This document shows, in pieces, positions 1-7,618 of a DNA stretch of 17,972 nucleotides; within the stretch, counting starts at the first letter, position 1; each line of letters opens with the position of its first letter. Under the pieces are notes generated by a model, which saw only the letters and a list, made by a program, of their open reading frames with translations, made no database searches and was not told the origin of the DNA. The stretch is from NCBI GenBank assembly GCA_018432645.1, contig JAHDSP010000345.1, positions 1 through 17,972 of the forward strand. The letters are read 5' to 3'. The DNA comes from Bacteroidales bacterium (lineage in GTDB: Bacteria; Bacteroidota; Bacteroidia; Bacteroidales; DTU049). The translations under genes were made by a program, and so were the position numbers.

Positions 1-1
1 A

Positions 2-541
2 GATGAATTGCTTATGCAATATTCAGAAAAAGGGAGAAAATATAAAGACAGAGAAGAATATGAAAAAGCAAAAAAGAAGCGACATCCCAAAGTAGCAGTA
101 CTGGTGGTAACAGATAGAGAAGGTAATTTACTTTTCAAACAAGTTGGAGAGAAAAAAGTTAAGAATGAGCAATTGAAAGAAGAGCTGAAGAATAGGATAT
201 CAGAGAGTAATTTATTATGTGTAAAGCCTAAAAAGGAATTCAGGAAAGCGGTAAAAGACGTTATGAGTAAAAAGGTAATAGTAAACAAAAAGGAAATAAA
301 ACGAGGTCTATACAGTGTAGAAATAGTAGAGGGCAAAATAGACAATTTTAAAAAATGGATGAGTAGATTCCACGGAGTGGCTACTAAGTACTTACAGAGC
401 TACTTGATGTGGTTCGTAGTGATGAATAAGTATTTAAAAGATAAGATAGATCCTGACATTGGCAGACTATTAAATCTGTCATCGCACGACAGATGGGCGT
501 GGGACAAGTATTGGAAATTAATGAAACAGAGATATAAATAA
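2..541 (+). CDS. IS1595/ISXO2-like transposase, C-terminal part, probably inactive
   Basis: The frame is open to the left edge, so the 5' end lies outside the window. Reading from base 2 gives DELLMQYSEKGRK, which aligns by eye with the first catalytic DE motif of ISXO2-like (IS1595 family) transposases; the Asp codon would be bases 2-4. The clearest family mark is RFHGVATKYLQSYLMWF near the C-terminus, preceded by VEGKIDNFKKW, where relatives have a VNAYHSRLKGW-type segment. Where relatives have LCSDG or LCTDA with the second catalytic Asp, this protein reads LLCVKPKK, so that Asp appears replaced by Lys. The protein is also unusually rich in Lys. I infer an insertion-sequence remnant or catalytically dead copy. 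Family assignment is fairly sure; the loss of activity is an inference from a by-eye alignment. Confidence 0.7.
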   Translation, partial: DELLMQYSEKGRKYKDREEYEKAKKKRHPKVAVLVVTDREGNLLFKQVGEKKVKNEQLKEELKNRISESNLLCVKPKKEFRKAVKDVMSKKVIVNKKEIKRGLYSVEIVEGKIDNFKKWMSRFHGVATKYLQSYLMWFVVMNKYLKDKIDPDIGRLLNLSSHDRWAWDKYWKLMKQRYK

Positions 542-838
542 CAATAATTAAGTATAACAATATATTAGTTTCACGTACCCCTTTTTCTTACCCAAACATC
601 TATTTATAATAGTAATTAAGAAGAAATATATTTGCTACAACGGATTATTTGCTCAATTTTAGTTATAACCTATCCACTTTGTATTTTCTTTATCCAAATT
701 TTATTACTCACTCAAAACATTATATAACCAAAAATTAGATTAATATTTATAAATGATTAATGGTAAATTTAAATTTTTCATTCTCATATAATTTTTTAAT
801 TGTATTTTTGCAAACTAATTATTGAAAATTGGAAATAT
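542..838. other. Non-coding gap between transposase and etfB
   Basis: About 300 bp of AT-rich DNA with no convincing gene. It should contain the right end of the insertion sequence; a run of four C at 578-581, which reads GGGG on the other strand, is a possible terminal-repeat tip, but the partner end is outside the window. The right part carries the etfB promoter. Confidence 0.5.
803..810 (+). promoter_or_regulatory. Bacteroidetes -7 box for the etfB-etfA-acd operon
   Basis: TATTTTTG matches the Bacteroidetes TAnnTTTG -7 consensus exactly. It lies 28 bases before the ATG at 839, predicting a leader of about 20-25 nt. No clear TTG -33 element is seen at the usual distance. The box falls inside an upstream in-frame extension from a TTG at 800, which argues against that extension being translated. 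Confidence 0.55.
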
Positions 839-1711
839 ATGAGCTTTAAAATTGTAGTGTTAGCTAAGCAAGTGCCAGACACTGCTAATGTAACTCAAGA
901 TGCCATGAAAGAGGATGGTACTGTAAATAGAGCTGCATTGCCAGTTATATTTAATCCAGAAGATTTACATGCCCTAGAGATGGCTCTTAGAGTAAAAGAT
1001 AAAATTAAAGATAGTGAGGTTATCCTTTTAACTATGGGTCCAGTGCGTGCCAATGAAATTATTAGAGAAGCTCTGTTTCGTGGAGCAGATAAAGGATATC
1101 TATTGACAGATAGACGCTTCGCTGGTAGTGATACTTTAGCTACTAGTTATGCACTCTCTATGGCTATCAAAAAATTATGGCCTGTAAATTTAATTTTCAC
1201 TGGCAGACAAGCTATCGATGGCGATACAGCACAGGTAGGACCTCAAACGGCTGAAAAACTTGGAATACCTCAAATTACTTATGCAGAGCAATTAATTGAT
1301 GTTGATACTTCTAGTATTACTATTAAAAGAAGACTAGATAGAGGTATAGAAATTATTAAATCTACACTCCCTTGTTTGATCACTGTCAATCATAGCTCGC
1401 CTAGATGTAGATTTAGGAATGCTAAGTTGGTGATGAAATACAAAAAAGCCACTTCCATGTCTGAGCTTCAAGAACGTAATGAAGATTATTACGATCTCTT
1501 CGAATCTAAACCTTATTTAAAAATAGATGAATGGGGCGTAGAAGATATCAATGCTGATATTAAATGGTTAGGTCTGAGTGGCTCTCCTACTAAGGTGAAA
1601 AAAATTGAAAATGTTGTCTTCAAAGCTAAAGAAAATCTAGTACTAGCAGACAATGATAATGACATAGATAAACTAATGAAAAACCTCATTAATAGTCATA
1701 TTATTGGATAA
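839..1711 (+). CDS. etfB: Electron transfer flavoprotein beta subunit, bifurcating-type motifs
   Basis: The 290-residue protein is the adenine-nucleotide-binding subunit of the EtfAB heterodimer, which passes electrons between acyl-CoA dehydrogenase and other carriers in the cytoplasm. It begins MSFKIVVLAKQVPDT, the standard EtfB N-terminus, so the ATG at 839 is chosen over the in-frame TTG at 800. GRQAIDGDTAQVG (about 122-134) is the nucleotide-binding loop, and RRLDRGIEI followed by LPCLITVNH is the family signature region. LLTMGP (63-68) and DRRFAGSDTLATS (91-103) resemble the EtfB subunits of anaerobes whose Etf binds NADH and bifurcates electrons, rather than mitochondrial-type EtfB. It is followed 24 nt later by etfA. 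Family certain; bifurcation is inferred. Confidence 0.95.
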   Translation: MSFKIVVLAKQVPDTANVTQDAMKEDGTVNRAALPVIFNPEDLHALEMALRVKDKIKDSEVILLTMGPVRANEIIREALFRGADKGYLLTDRRFAGSDTLATSYALSMAIKKLWPVNLIFTGRQAIDGDTAQVGPQTAEKLGIPQITYAEQLIDVDTSSITIKRRLDRGIEIIKSTLPCLITVNHSSPRCRFRNAKLVMKYKKATSMSELQERNEDYYDLFESKPYLKIDEWGVEDINADIKWLGLSGSPTKVKKIENVVFKAKENLVLADNDNDIDKLMKNLINSHIIG

Positions 1712-1735
1712 CCTTTTTTTAAAAAACTTTGAATT

Positions 1736-2758
1736 ATGAATAGTATTTTTGTTTATTGTGAATTAACGGAAGAAAAAAATATAGCTGATGTCAGTTTAGA
1801 ATTATGTTCTAAAGGTAGAAAATTAGCTAATCAATTAAATGTACCATTAGAAGCTATAGTAATAGGTGACATAGATGAAAATATTGCTAGACAAGTGTCT
1901 CCATATGGAGTTGATGTGATTCATTTTGCTAAAGATAATAGATTATTTCCTTATCAAACTTTACCACATGCTGCTATAGTTATAGAACTTATAAAAAATG
2001 AACAACCTCAAATAGTTATTTATGGTGCTACACCTATTGGTAGAGATTTAGCTCCTAGAGTTGCTTCTGCTTTACGTTGTGGATTAACTGCTGATTGTAC
2101 TGAGCTAGCTATTGGTTCGCATATAGAACCGAAATCTAAAAAAGAATATAAAAATTTACTTCTTCAAATAAGACCAGCATTTGGTGGTAATATCATTGCT
2201 ACTATTATTAATCCTGAAACCCGCCCTCAAATGGCTACTGTTAGAGAAGGTGTGATGAAAAAAGAAATTATTTCAAATAGCTATAATAGTAAAATTTCTA
2301 AAATAGATACTGAAAAAATTCTAAAACCAGAGCATTTCATCTTAGAAATTATAGAACGACACGTAGAATCACAAAAGATTAATATTAAAAATGCTAATAT
2401 TATTGTATCTGGTGGTTATGGCATGGGAAATAAAGAAAATTTTCAATTATTGTATGAATTAGCTAATATCTTAGGAGCTGAAGTTGGTGCTTCGAGAGCT
2501 GCTGTAGATGCTGGCTTTGCTGAACCAGAACGCCAAATTGGACAAACTGGTGTAACTGTTAGACCTAAATTATATATAGCTTGTGGTATTTCTGGTGCTG
2601 TACAACACAGAGCTGGTATGGCAGAGAGCTCTACTATTATCTCTATTAATACTGATCCAAAGGCTCCTATTAATGAAATTGCTGACTATGTTATCATAGG
2701 AGATGTAAATTCTGTGATACCTAAAATGATTAAATTTTATAAACAAAACGTAAAATAA
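1736..2758 (+). CDS. etfA: Electron transfer flavoprotein alpha subunit
   Basis: A 340-residue FAD-binding subunit, the usual EtfA length. The N-terminal half holds GATPIGRDLAPRVA (about 97-110), GLTADCTEL (116-124) and RPAFGGNIIATI (146-157), which resemble clostridial bifurcating Etf. The C-terminal FAD domain has SGGYGMGNKENF (225-236), then QIGQTGVTVRPKLYIACGIS (267-286) with the HRAGM segment after it, and ends with ADYVIIGDV (316-324). All expected elements are present and no frame disruption is seen. It sits 24 nt after etfB and 7 nt before the acyl-CoA dehydrogenase gene, so the three are surely one transcript. Confidence 0.95.
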   Translation: MNSIFVYCELTEEKNIADVSLELCSKGRKLANQLNVPLEAIVIGDIDENIARQVSPYGVDVIHFAKDNRLFPYQTLPHAAIVIELIKNEQPQIVIYGATPIGRDLAPRVASALRCGLTADCTELAIGSHIEPKSKKEYKNLLLQIRPAFGGNIIATIINPETRPQMATVREGVMKKEIISNSYNSKISKIDTEKILKPEHFILEIIERHVESQKINIKNANIIVSGGYGMGNKENFQLLYELANILGAEVGASRAAVDAGFAEPERQIGQTGVTVRPKLYIACGISGAVQHRAGMAESSTIISINTDPKAPINEIADYVIIGDVNSVIPKMIKFYKQNVK

Positions 2759-2765
2759 TTGTGTT

Positions 2766-4484
2766 ATGGAAAATTTCTTTTCAGATAATAAATCACTTAA
2801 ATTTCACCTAAATCATCCTCTAATGGAGAAAATCGTTCGTATAAAAGAAAATGATTTCTCCGAAAAAGATCTATACGATTATGCTCCACAAGATGTAGAG
2901 GATGCTATAGATAATTATGAAAAAATTTTAGAAATTATTGGAGAAATAGCTGGTGAAGTGATAGCTCCTAATGCAGAAATTGTAGATGCTGAAGGGGCAC
3001 AACTTATTAATAATGAAGTCCATTATCATCCTGCTACCCAAGAAAATTACAATGCACTTGTGGAAGCAAATGTCATGGGAATGACTTTACCTAGAAAATA
3101 TCAAGGGCTAAATTTCCCCATTCTTCCATTTGTCATGAGTAATGAAATCATTGCTAGAGCAGATGCTAGTTTTTCTAATATTTGGGGCTTACAAGATTGT
3201 GCTGAAACAATTAATGAATTTGCTAGTCAAGAGATAAAAGATAAATTTTTACCTTTATTTTCTCAGGGAAAAACAGGTGCTATGGCTCTCACAGAACCAG
3301 ATGCTGGCAGCGATTTGCAAGCTGTACAATTAAAAGCCACTTATGATGAGAATACAGATAAATGGTATCTAAATGGTGTGAAACGCTTCATCACTAATGG
3401 TGATGCAGACATTTCGTTAGTTTTAGCTAGATCCGAAGAAGGGACTACTGATGGTCGTGGACTATCACTTTTCTTGTATGATCGCAGAGATAGAGCGGTT
3501 AAAGTGAGACGTATAGAAAATAAAATGGGAATTCATGGTAGTCCTACTTGTGAATTAGTTTTCAAAAATGCCCCTGCTTTACTCGTTGGACAAAGAAAAC
3601 TTGGACTCATTAAATATGTTATGTCTCTAATGAACGCTGCTAGATTAGGTGTAGCTGCACAATCTGTCGGTATTGCTGAAGCAGCTTATCGCGAAGGTTA
3701 TAAATATGCCCAGGAACGCTACCAATTTGGGAAACCTATCATTCAATTCCCTCCAGTTTATGAAATGCTCAATACTATGAAAGCTAAACTGGATGGCGCT
3801 CGTACCCTTATGTATGAAACTGCTAGATTCGTTGATATTTATAAAGGATTAAATTATCTTTCTGAGAAAAGGCCTCTTTCTCAAAATGAAAAAGATGAAT
3901 TAAAAAAATATCAAAAATTAGCTGAATATTATACTCCACTTACTAAATTATTTTCTAGCGAATTTGCTAATCAAATTACTTATGATTCATTGCAAATCCA
4001 CGGTGGATCCGGTTATATGAAAGATTATCCTATTGAGAGATTATATAGAGATGCTAGAATTACTAATATCTATGAAGGTACTTCGCAATTGCAAGTAGTA
4101 GCAGCTATCAGAGGTGTTACTAATAATACTTTTAGAGAAAAAGTAGATGAATACGCCTCTCTAATTACTCATCCAGAACTTCAAGATTTAAAATCTATTC
4201 TCATCAAAATGACTTCTCAATATGATTATGTATTTACTAAAATTAAAGATACTGCTAATCAAGAAACCTTAGATTTTCATGCTCGTAGATTAGTAGAAAT
4301 GATTGGGAATATTATCATTAGTTATTTATTATTATATGATGCTCAGAGGAATATCGAATTTTTGAACTCTGCACAAACCTATATTAAATATTCAAATGCT
4401 CAAAATACTCTACATGCTGGCCTTATAACATCTTTAGAAGAAGATGATGTATGCTCTTGCAAAAATATTTTTGATTTAGATTAA
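2766..4484 (+). CDS. Acyl-CoA dehydrogenase, long form with C-terminal extension
   Basis: A 572-residue FAD enzyme that forms or reduces the alpha-beta double bond of acyl-CoA thioesters, using the EtfAB encoded just upstream. Motifs in order: MTLPRKYQGL in the N-terminal domain, ALTEPDAGSDL (FAD and substrate contact), FITNGDADI, HGSPTCELVF in the middle beta domain, YQFGKPI, IHGGSGYMKDYPIERLYRDA, and IYEGTSQLQ, whose Glu at residue 437 aligns with the catalytic base Glu376 of medium-chain acyl-CoA dehydrogenase. Roughly 120 residues follow, making it longer than the ~380-residue butyryl-CoA dehydrogenases; long members with such an extension are common in Bacteroidetes. Substrate is not determinable. 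A short or medium chain acid is a guess from the bifurcating-type Etf partner. Confidence 0.92.
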   Translation: MENFFSDNKSLKFHLNHPLMEKIVRIKENDFSEKDLYDYAPQDVEDAIDNYEKILEIIGEIAGEVIAPNAEIVDAEGAQLINNEVHYHPATQENYNALVEANVMGMTLPRKYQGLNFPILPFVMSNEIIARADASFSNIWGLQDCAETINEFASQEIKDKFLPLFSQGKTGAMALTEPDAGSDLQAVQLKATYDENTDKWYLNGVKRFITNGDADISLVLARSEEGTTDGRGLSLFLYDRRDRAVKVRRIENKMGIHGSPTCELVFKNAPALLVGQRKLGLIKYVMSLMNAARLGVAAQSVGIAEAAYREGYKYAQERYQFGKPIIQFPPVYEMLNTMKAKLDGARTLMYETARFVDIYKGLNYLSEKRPLSQNEKDELKKYQKLAEYYTPLTKLFSSEFANQITYDSLQIHGGSGYMKDYPIERLYRDARITNIYEGTSQLQVVAAIRGVTNNTFREKVDEYASLITHPELQDLKSILIKMTSQYDYVFTKIKDTANQETLDFHARRLVEMIGNIIISYLLLYDAQRNIEFLNSAQTYIKYSNAQNTLHAGLITSLEEDDVCSCKNIFDLD

Positions 4485-4570
4485 AATTTTGCATTCTATA
4501 TCGTTTCGACTGGGTAAAGATTAGTTTTTTCAATAATTAGCTTATAAAAACTTTAATCTATCACTTATCA

Positions 4571-4620
4571 CTTTTCTCCTTTTCTCCTCTTCACCCAGTC
4601 TCCCAGTCTCCTCGTCTCCC
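4571..4620. repeat. C-rich degenerate pyrimidine repeat, copy 1
   Basis: A pyrimidine-only-looking stretch on the plus strand made of variants of a 7-8 nt unit such as TCACCCAG, TCTCCCAG and TCTCCTCG. It shares the core CTCCTCGTCTC with the tracts at 9471-9576 and 15061-15130. It lies in the 325-bp gap between the acyl-CoA dehydrogenase and alcohol dehydrogenase genes. No reading frame is supported. The rest of the gap before it (4485-4570) shows nothing recognisable. Confidence 0.7.
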
Positions 4621-4631
4621 ATTATCCCACA

Positions 4632-4765
4632 AATCTAACAAATACTAGTTCAGGTATTTTAAGCGATGATTAAATAATAGTTTTATATTAAAAAAAACGA
4701 TATACCTCATTTCTCCAGCTAAGACTTTTCTTTGTTTCCTTCTTTGGTAAAGAAAGAATTTATAA
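4632..4765. repeat. Interspersed palindromic repeat, short (internally deleted) copy
   Basis: This copy matches both ends of the longer element at 15337-15610: AATCTAACAAAT, then AGTTCAG, then TAGTTTTATATT, a run of A and ACGAT on the left, and CAGC followed by AGACTTTTCTTT on the right. The roughly 120-130 bp central nested hairpin of the long copy is absent here. A small inverted repeat TTCTTT/AAAGAA around 4740-4755 replaces the long terminal hairpin. Confidence 0.65.
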
Positions 4766-4786
4766 GAAAATTTTAATTAGTTTTTA

Positions 4787-4794
4787 TAAATTTG
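4787..4794 (+). promoter_or_regulatory. -7 box of the alcohol dehydrogenase gene, near-leaderless
   Basis: TAAATTTG is an exact match to TAnnTTTG. Transcription would start near 4799-4802, only about 5-11 nt before the ATG codons at 4807 and 4810. The overlapping TTG at 4792 is therefore unlikely to be a start codon. No TTG -33 element is seen at the normal distance. Confidence 0.5.
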
Positions 4795-4809
4795 CAAAAA
4801 ATTATTATG

Positions 4810-5949
4810 ATGAATTTCACTTGGGATATACCTACAAGATTGCATTTCGGCAAAGATTGTGTGCAAAAACTGGGTAGTACAATTAATGATTATGTAAGTA
4901 ATGTATTAATAGTTACGGGAGCAAACTCATCTAAACAGAATGGCAGTTTAGATGATGTTATTAATCAACTAAAATTATCAAATATTAAATTTCATATTTT
5001 AGATAAAGTAAAATCAAATCCACGTGTAGAAGAGGTGAGAGAAGGTATCACCATTGCCAAAAAAGAAAATGTTGACGCAATTATAGCTATCGGTGGAGGT
5101 AGTGCTATAGATAGTGCCAAAGCTATTGCTGTAGGTTATTATTACGATGGGGATGTTTGGGATTTTTATGAATATATTGTGAAACCTACCAAAGCTTTGC
5201 CAATAGTAGCAATAAATACTTTAGCAGCTACTGGTAGCGAAATGAATGGTACCTCAGTCTTACAAAATCAAGAAAAAGAAGTAAAAACAGCTATCGGCTC
5301 GGTATTACTTTTTCCTAAAGATACATTCTGTGATCCTACTTACACCATCTCGGTACCTTTAAACTATACTATTTACGGAATGGCAGACATCATAGCACAT
5401 CTATGGGAAGCATTTTTCGGTATGGGTGATGCAACTTTGTCAGATAGATTCGGAAAAGCAATATTTGATGAAATAATGGAATATGGACCTTTACTTTTAG
5501 ATGATTTAACTAATTATGAATATAGAGAAAAAATAATGTATGCTTCTACCTGTGCACTAAATGGATTAACTATAATGGGCAAAAAAACTGGAGATTGGGG
5601 TGTACATAATATTGGTCATCATCTTTCTTTACTTTATGATATACCTCACGGTGCGTCATTATCTGTTGTATATCCTGCATGGCTTAATTGGCTAAAAAAC
5701 AAAAGTGCTTATGGCATTACAAATTTTGGATTGACATATTTTGATACTGATGATCCTGATATTATTATTCTAAAAGCCATAGAAAGTCTACAAGCTATAC
5801 ATGCACCTATTAAACTAAAAGATTTAAATCTTCCTAATCTAAATAAAGAATATTTCTTTCAATTATTAATAAAAAATAAGGCTACTGGTGCATTTTATAA
5901 ATTAGATGAATCTGATCTGAAATGGATAGTAGATGAATTATTCAATTAA
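4810..5949 (+). CDS. Iron-containing alcohol dehydrogenase, butanol dehydrogenase/YqhD-like
   Basis: A 379-residue cytoplasmic NAD(P)H-dependent oxidoreductase that interconverts aldehydes and alcohols. MNFTWDIPTRLHFGKD is the typical N-terminus of this group and sets the start at 4810 (4807 is an adjacent ATG). Nucleotide-binding GGGSAIDSAKAIA is present, followed by AATGSEMNGTSV. The metal ligands are all visible: Asp193 and His197 in MADIIAH, His266 in WGVHNIGHH, and His280 in DIPHGA. These match the Asp194, His198, His267, His281 set of E. coli YqhD with a one-residue offset. Length is normal. It has its own promoter and is followed 18 nt later by mtgA. The true substrate is unknown; general aldehyde detoxification or fermentative alcohol formation are both plausible. 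Confidence 0.92.
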   Translation: MNFTWDIPTRLHFGKDCVQKLGSTINDYVSNVLIVTGANSSKQNGSLDDVINQLKLSNIKFHILDKVKSNPRVEEVREGITIAKKENVDAIIAIGGGSAIDSAKAIAVGYYYDGDVWDFYEYIVKPTKALPIVAINTLAATGSEMNGTSVLQNQEKEVKTAIGSVLLFPKDTFCDPTYTISVPLNYTIYGMADIIAHLWEAFFGMGDATLSDRFGKAIFDEIMEYGPLLLDDLTNYEYREKIMYASTCALNGLTIMGKKTGDWGVHNIGHHLSLLYDIPHGASLSVVYPAWLNWLKNKSAYGITNFGLTYFDTDDPDIIILKAIESLQAIHAPIKLKDLNLPNLNKEYFFQLLIKNKATGAFYKLDESDLKWIVDELFN

Positions 5950-5966
5950 ATAATTGAATTTTTTTT
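5940..5966 (+). terminator. Weak AT-only hairpin with T-run between adh and mtgA
   Basis: ATTCAATTA (5940-5948) and TAATTGAAT (5951-5959) are perfect inverted repeats, followed by a run of T to 5966. It overlaps the adh stop codon and ends just before the mtgA ATG. With no G-C pairs beyond one, it may attenuate rather than terminate, and partial read-through into mtgA is likely. Confidence 0.35.
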
Positions 5967-5967
5967 A

Positions 5968-6663
5968 ATGAAAAATTTTTGGCGAATAATTCGCACTATA
6001 ATAATTATTTTTTTTAGTGCTACTATAGGATTAGTAATAATATACAAATGGGTAAATCCTCCTATTACGCCACTAATGATCATTAGAGGTTTCGAACAAA
6101 AAAAGGATGGAAAATCTATAAGATTAGAAAAAAAATGGGTGCCCATAGAAGAAATAAGTCCTTATATGGTTCAAGCAGTTGTAGCTGCCGAAGATAATAA
6201 ATTTACTAAACATTTTGGCTTTGATATAGAAGCAATAAAATATGCCATGCAATATAATAAAACTCATAAAAGAAAACTCGGCGGTAGTACTATCAGTCAG
6301 CAAGTAGCTAAAAATATTTTTTTATTTCCAAATCGTAGTTGGGTGCGTAAGGCATTTGAAGCATATTTCACTGTATTAATTGAAATATTTTGGTCTAAAG
6401 AACGTATAATGGAAGTATATTTAAATGTAATAGAACTGGGCGATGGTATCTATGGAGTAGGACGAGCATCTGAAATATATTTTGGTAAAAGTGCTAAGCG
6501 CCTGACAAAAACAGAAGCTGCAACATTAGCAGCGAGCCTACCAAGTCCTAGAAAATGGAACCCTCATACTCAACACCCAAGATTGTATAGACGTAGAGAC
6601 AAAATACTATCTCTAATGAATAAAATAGGTCCAGTAGAACTGAAAAAAACAAAAAATAAGTAA
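5968..6663 (+). CDS. mtgA: Monofunctional peptidoglycan glycosyltransferase (GT51)
   Basis: A 231-residue inner-membrane enzyme that polymerises lipid II into glycan strands. One membrane anchor (about residues 7-28) precedes the GT51 domain. Motifs in order: VVAAEDNKF with the catalytic Glu75 and the HFGFD segment after it, KLGGSTISQQVAKNIFL, RSWVRKAFEAYF, then MEVYLNVIELGDGIYG with Glu149 and Glu156, ASEIYFGKSA and LAASLPSPRKWNP. No transpeptidase domain follows, and the length is close to E. coli MtgA. The start ATG is 18 nt after adh, so it is probably co-transcribed with it, though a metabolic link is not apparent. It converges on the minus-strand TM2 gene. Confidence 0.93.
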   Translation: MKNFWRIIRTIIIIFFSATIGLVIIYKWVNPPITPLMIIRGFEQKKDGKSIRLEKKWVPIEEISPYMVQAVVAAEDNKFTKHFGFDIEAIKYAMQYNKTHKRKLGGSTISQQVAKNIFLFPNRSWVRKAFEAYFTVLIEIFWSKERIMEVYLNVIELGDGIYGVGRASEIYFGKSAKRLTKTEAATLAASLPSPRKWNPHTQHPRLYRRRDKILSLMNKIGPVELKKTKNK

Positions 6664-6695
6664 TTAATAAAATGTTTGATTCGATTATATAGAAT

Positions 6696-6726
6696 AAAAA
6701 AAGCTAGCTATTAGCCAGCTTTTTTT
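6696..6726. terminator. Bidirectional Rho-independent terminator
   Basis: AAAAAAGCTAGC, a TATTA loop, then GCCAGCTTTTTT. The stem has one A-C mismatch when read as plus-strand RNA and a G-U wobble when read as minus-strand RNA, so it is slightly better for the minus strand. Both directions end in a T-run. It separates the convergent mtgA and TM2 lipoprotein genes. Confidence 0.8.
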
Positions 6727-6743
6727 AACGTATGTTAATTTAT

Positions 6744-7403
6744 TTAATCTTTATATCTACCATTTTTAGGTTGTAAATCTTTAGTAATAATTCGTATTAA
6801 ATCTATAAGTGTCCAAATACCCAAACCACCTGCAGTTAATAACTGGACAATTCCTTGCCAAGTATAACCAAGATAAAATCTATGAATACCTATAGATCCT
6901 AAAAATAAACACAATAAAAAAGTTGCTATCCAGCTTTTACCACCAGATTTTGTGTTTTCACTGGTAGTATTTTCAGTATTAGTTGTACTTTGCTTTACAA
7001 TAGTCATAGAATTATTTTGAGTATTTGAATTTTTTTGAACTGGTGAACTATACCAATTATTAGTTTTTTGCGAAGTATAAACACTAGAATCATTTGTGGT
7101 ATAAGCTACAAAATTTTCATTAACTGTTGTTACTGGATTGTTGTTTTCATTATTAATTTCAGTATTTTGAGTTTTATCAATTGACATTTTTCCTTCATTG
7201 ATAGTAGATACGGCAGCAATTGTTGTTTTATTAAGATTCTTTTGCTCTTCTGTTTGGGAATTATTTTGCTTAACAGTAGCATTATTACCATTAAGCCACT
7301 CGATATGATAACCAGAGGTATAAACCCTCTTTTGCATGGTACATGAGGTGAGAGCCATCATTACAGCTACACCTAAAAATAAAAAAATTTTTGTCTTTTT
7401 CAT
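6744..7403 (-). CDS. TM2-domain lipoprotein
   Basis: A 219-residue envelope protein. The N-terminus is a lipoprotein signal peptide with the lipobox ALTSC, Cys21 being the lipid-modified residue. A low-complexity Asn/Thr/Ser-rich linker (about 45-150) follows. A C-terminal TM2 domain begins near 153: a first membrane helix (157-172), the characteristic GIHRFYLG turn (172-179), a second helix (about 181-203) and a charged tail. The segment TSGYHIEWLNGN after the lipobox is often seen in Bacteroidetes relatives. Having both an outer-membrane-type lipid anchor and a two-helix membrane domain in one chain is odd; the anchor may keep it in the inner membrane. Function unknown. It has its own promoter and the shared leader element at 7421-7490. 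Confidence 0.85.
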   Translation of the reverse strand: MKKTKIFLFLGVAVMMALTSCTMQKRVYTSGYHIEWLNGNNATVKQNNSQTEEQKNLNKTTIAAVSTINEGKMSIDKTQNTEINNENNNPVTTVNENFVAYTTNDSSVYTSQKTNNWYSSPVQKNSNTQNNSMTIVKQSTTNTENTTSENTKSGGKSWIATFLLCLFLGSIGIHRFYLGYTWQGIVQLLTAGGLGIWTLIDLIRIITKDLQPKNGRYKD

Positions 7404-7420
7404 AAATTATTTTTTTAATA

Positions 7421-7490
7421 TCCCTACTCATATGGCTTTTCAGATTCTGCCCCAATTTTTAAAGTAGTAAATGGACTCTACTTGTAAATA
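7421..7490 (-). promoter_or_regulatory. Candidate structured RNA leader, copy 1
   Basis: This ~70-nt stretch is a near duplicate of 8895-8964, and both copies end 18-25 nt before a lipoprotein start codon. In the transcribed strand: stem AAGTAG/CTACTT around a ten-base loop containing TCCAT; an A-rich spacer; GGGG; a small stem CAG-AAT-CTG; then AAAAGCC and ATATGAGTAGGGA. The small stem is CGG-TAT-CCG in the other copy, an A-U to G-C compensatory change. CTACT can also pair with AGTAG near the 3' end. I cannot match it to a named RNA family. Confidence 0.6.
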
Positions 7491-7572
7491 TTTTTTAGCT
7501 AGTTAAAAATATAACTAAAAAAATTATTTATGACTACTTTATAAAGTATTAGACTGTACTTTATTTAATTTG

Positions 7573-7580
7573 CAAATATA
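7573..7580 (-). promoter_or_regulatory. -7 box for the TM2 lipoprotein gene
   Basis: Read on the minus strand this is TATATTTG, an exact TAnnTTTG match. It would give a 5' leader of about 160 nt that includes the whole repeated element at 7421-7490. A TTTTG lies upstream at only 14 nt spacing, which is shorter than the usual 17-23, so the -33 element is uncertain. Confidence 0.45.
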
Positions 7581-7618
7581 TAAAATGATGTGGACAAAAC
7601 GTGTTTTTATTTATTTTT

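Noticed and set aside
578..581. CCCC (GGGG on the minus strand) as the right terminal inverted repeat tip of the insertion sequence
   Set aside because: The left end and any target-site duplication are outside the window, so a terminal repeat cannot be shown.
800..838. N-terminal extension of EtfB from the TTG at 800
   Set aside because: It overlaps an exact -7 promoter box, and the family N-terminus fits the ATG at 839.
5946..6146. Minus-strand open frame antisense to mtgA
   Set aside because: Shadow of a well-supported GT51 gene, with no independent signal.
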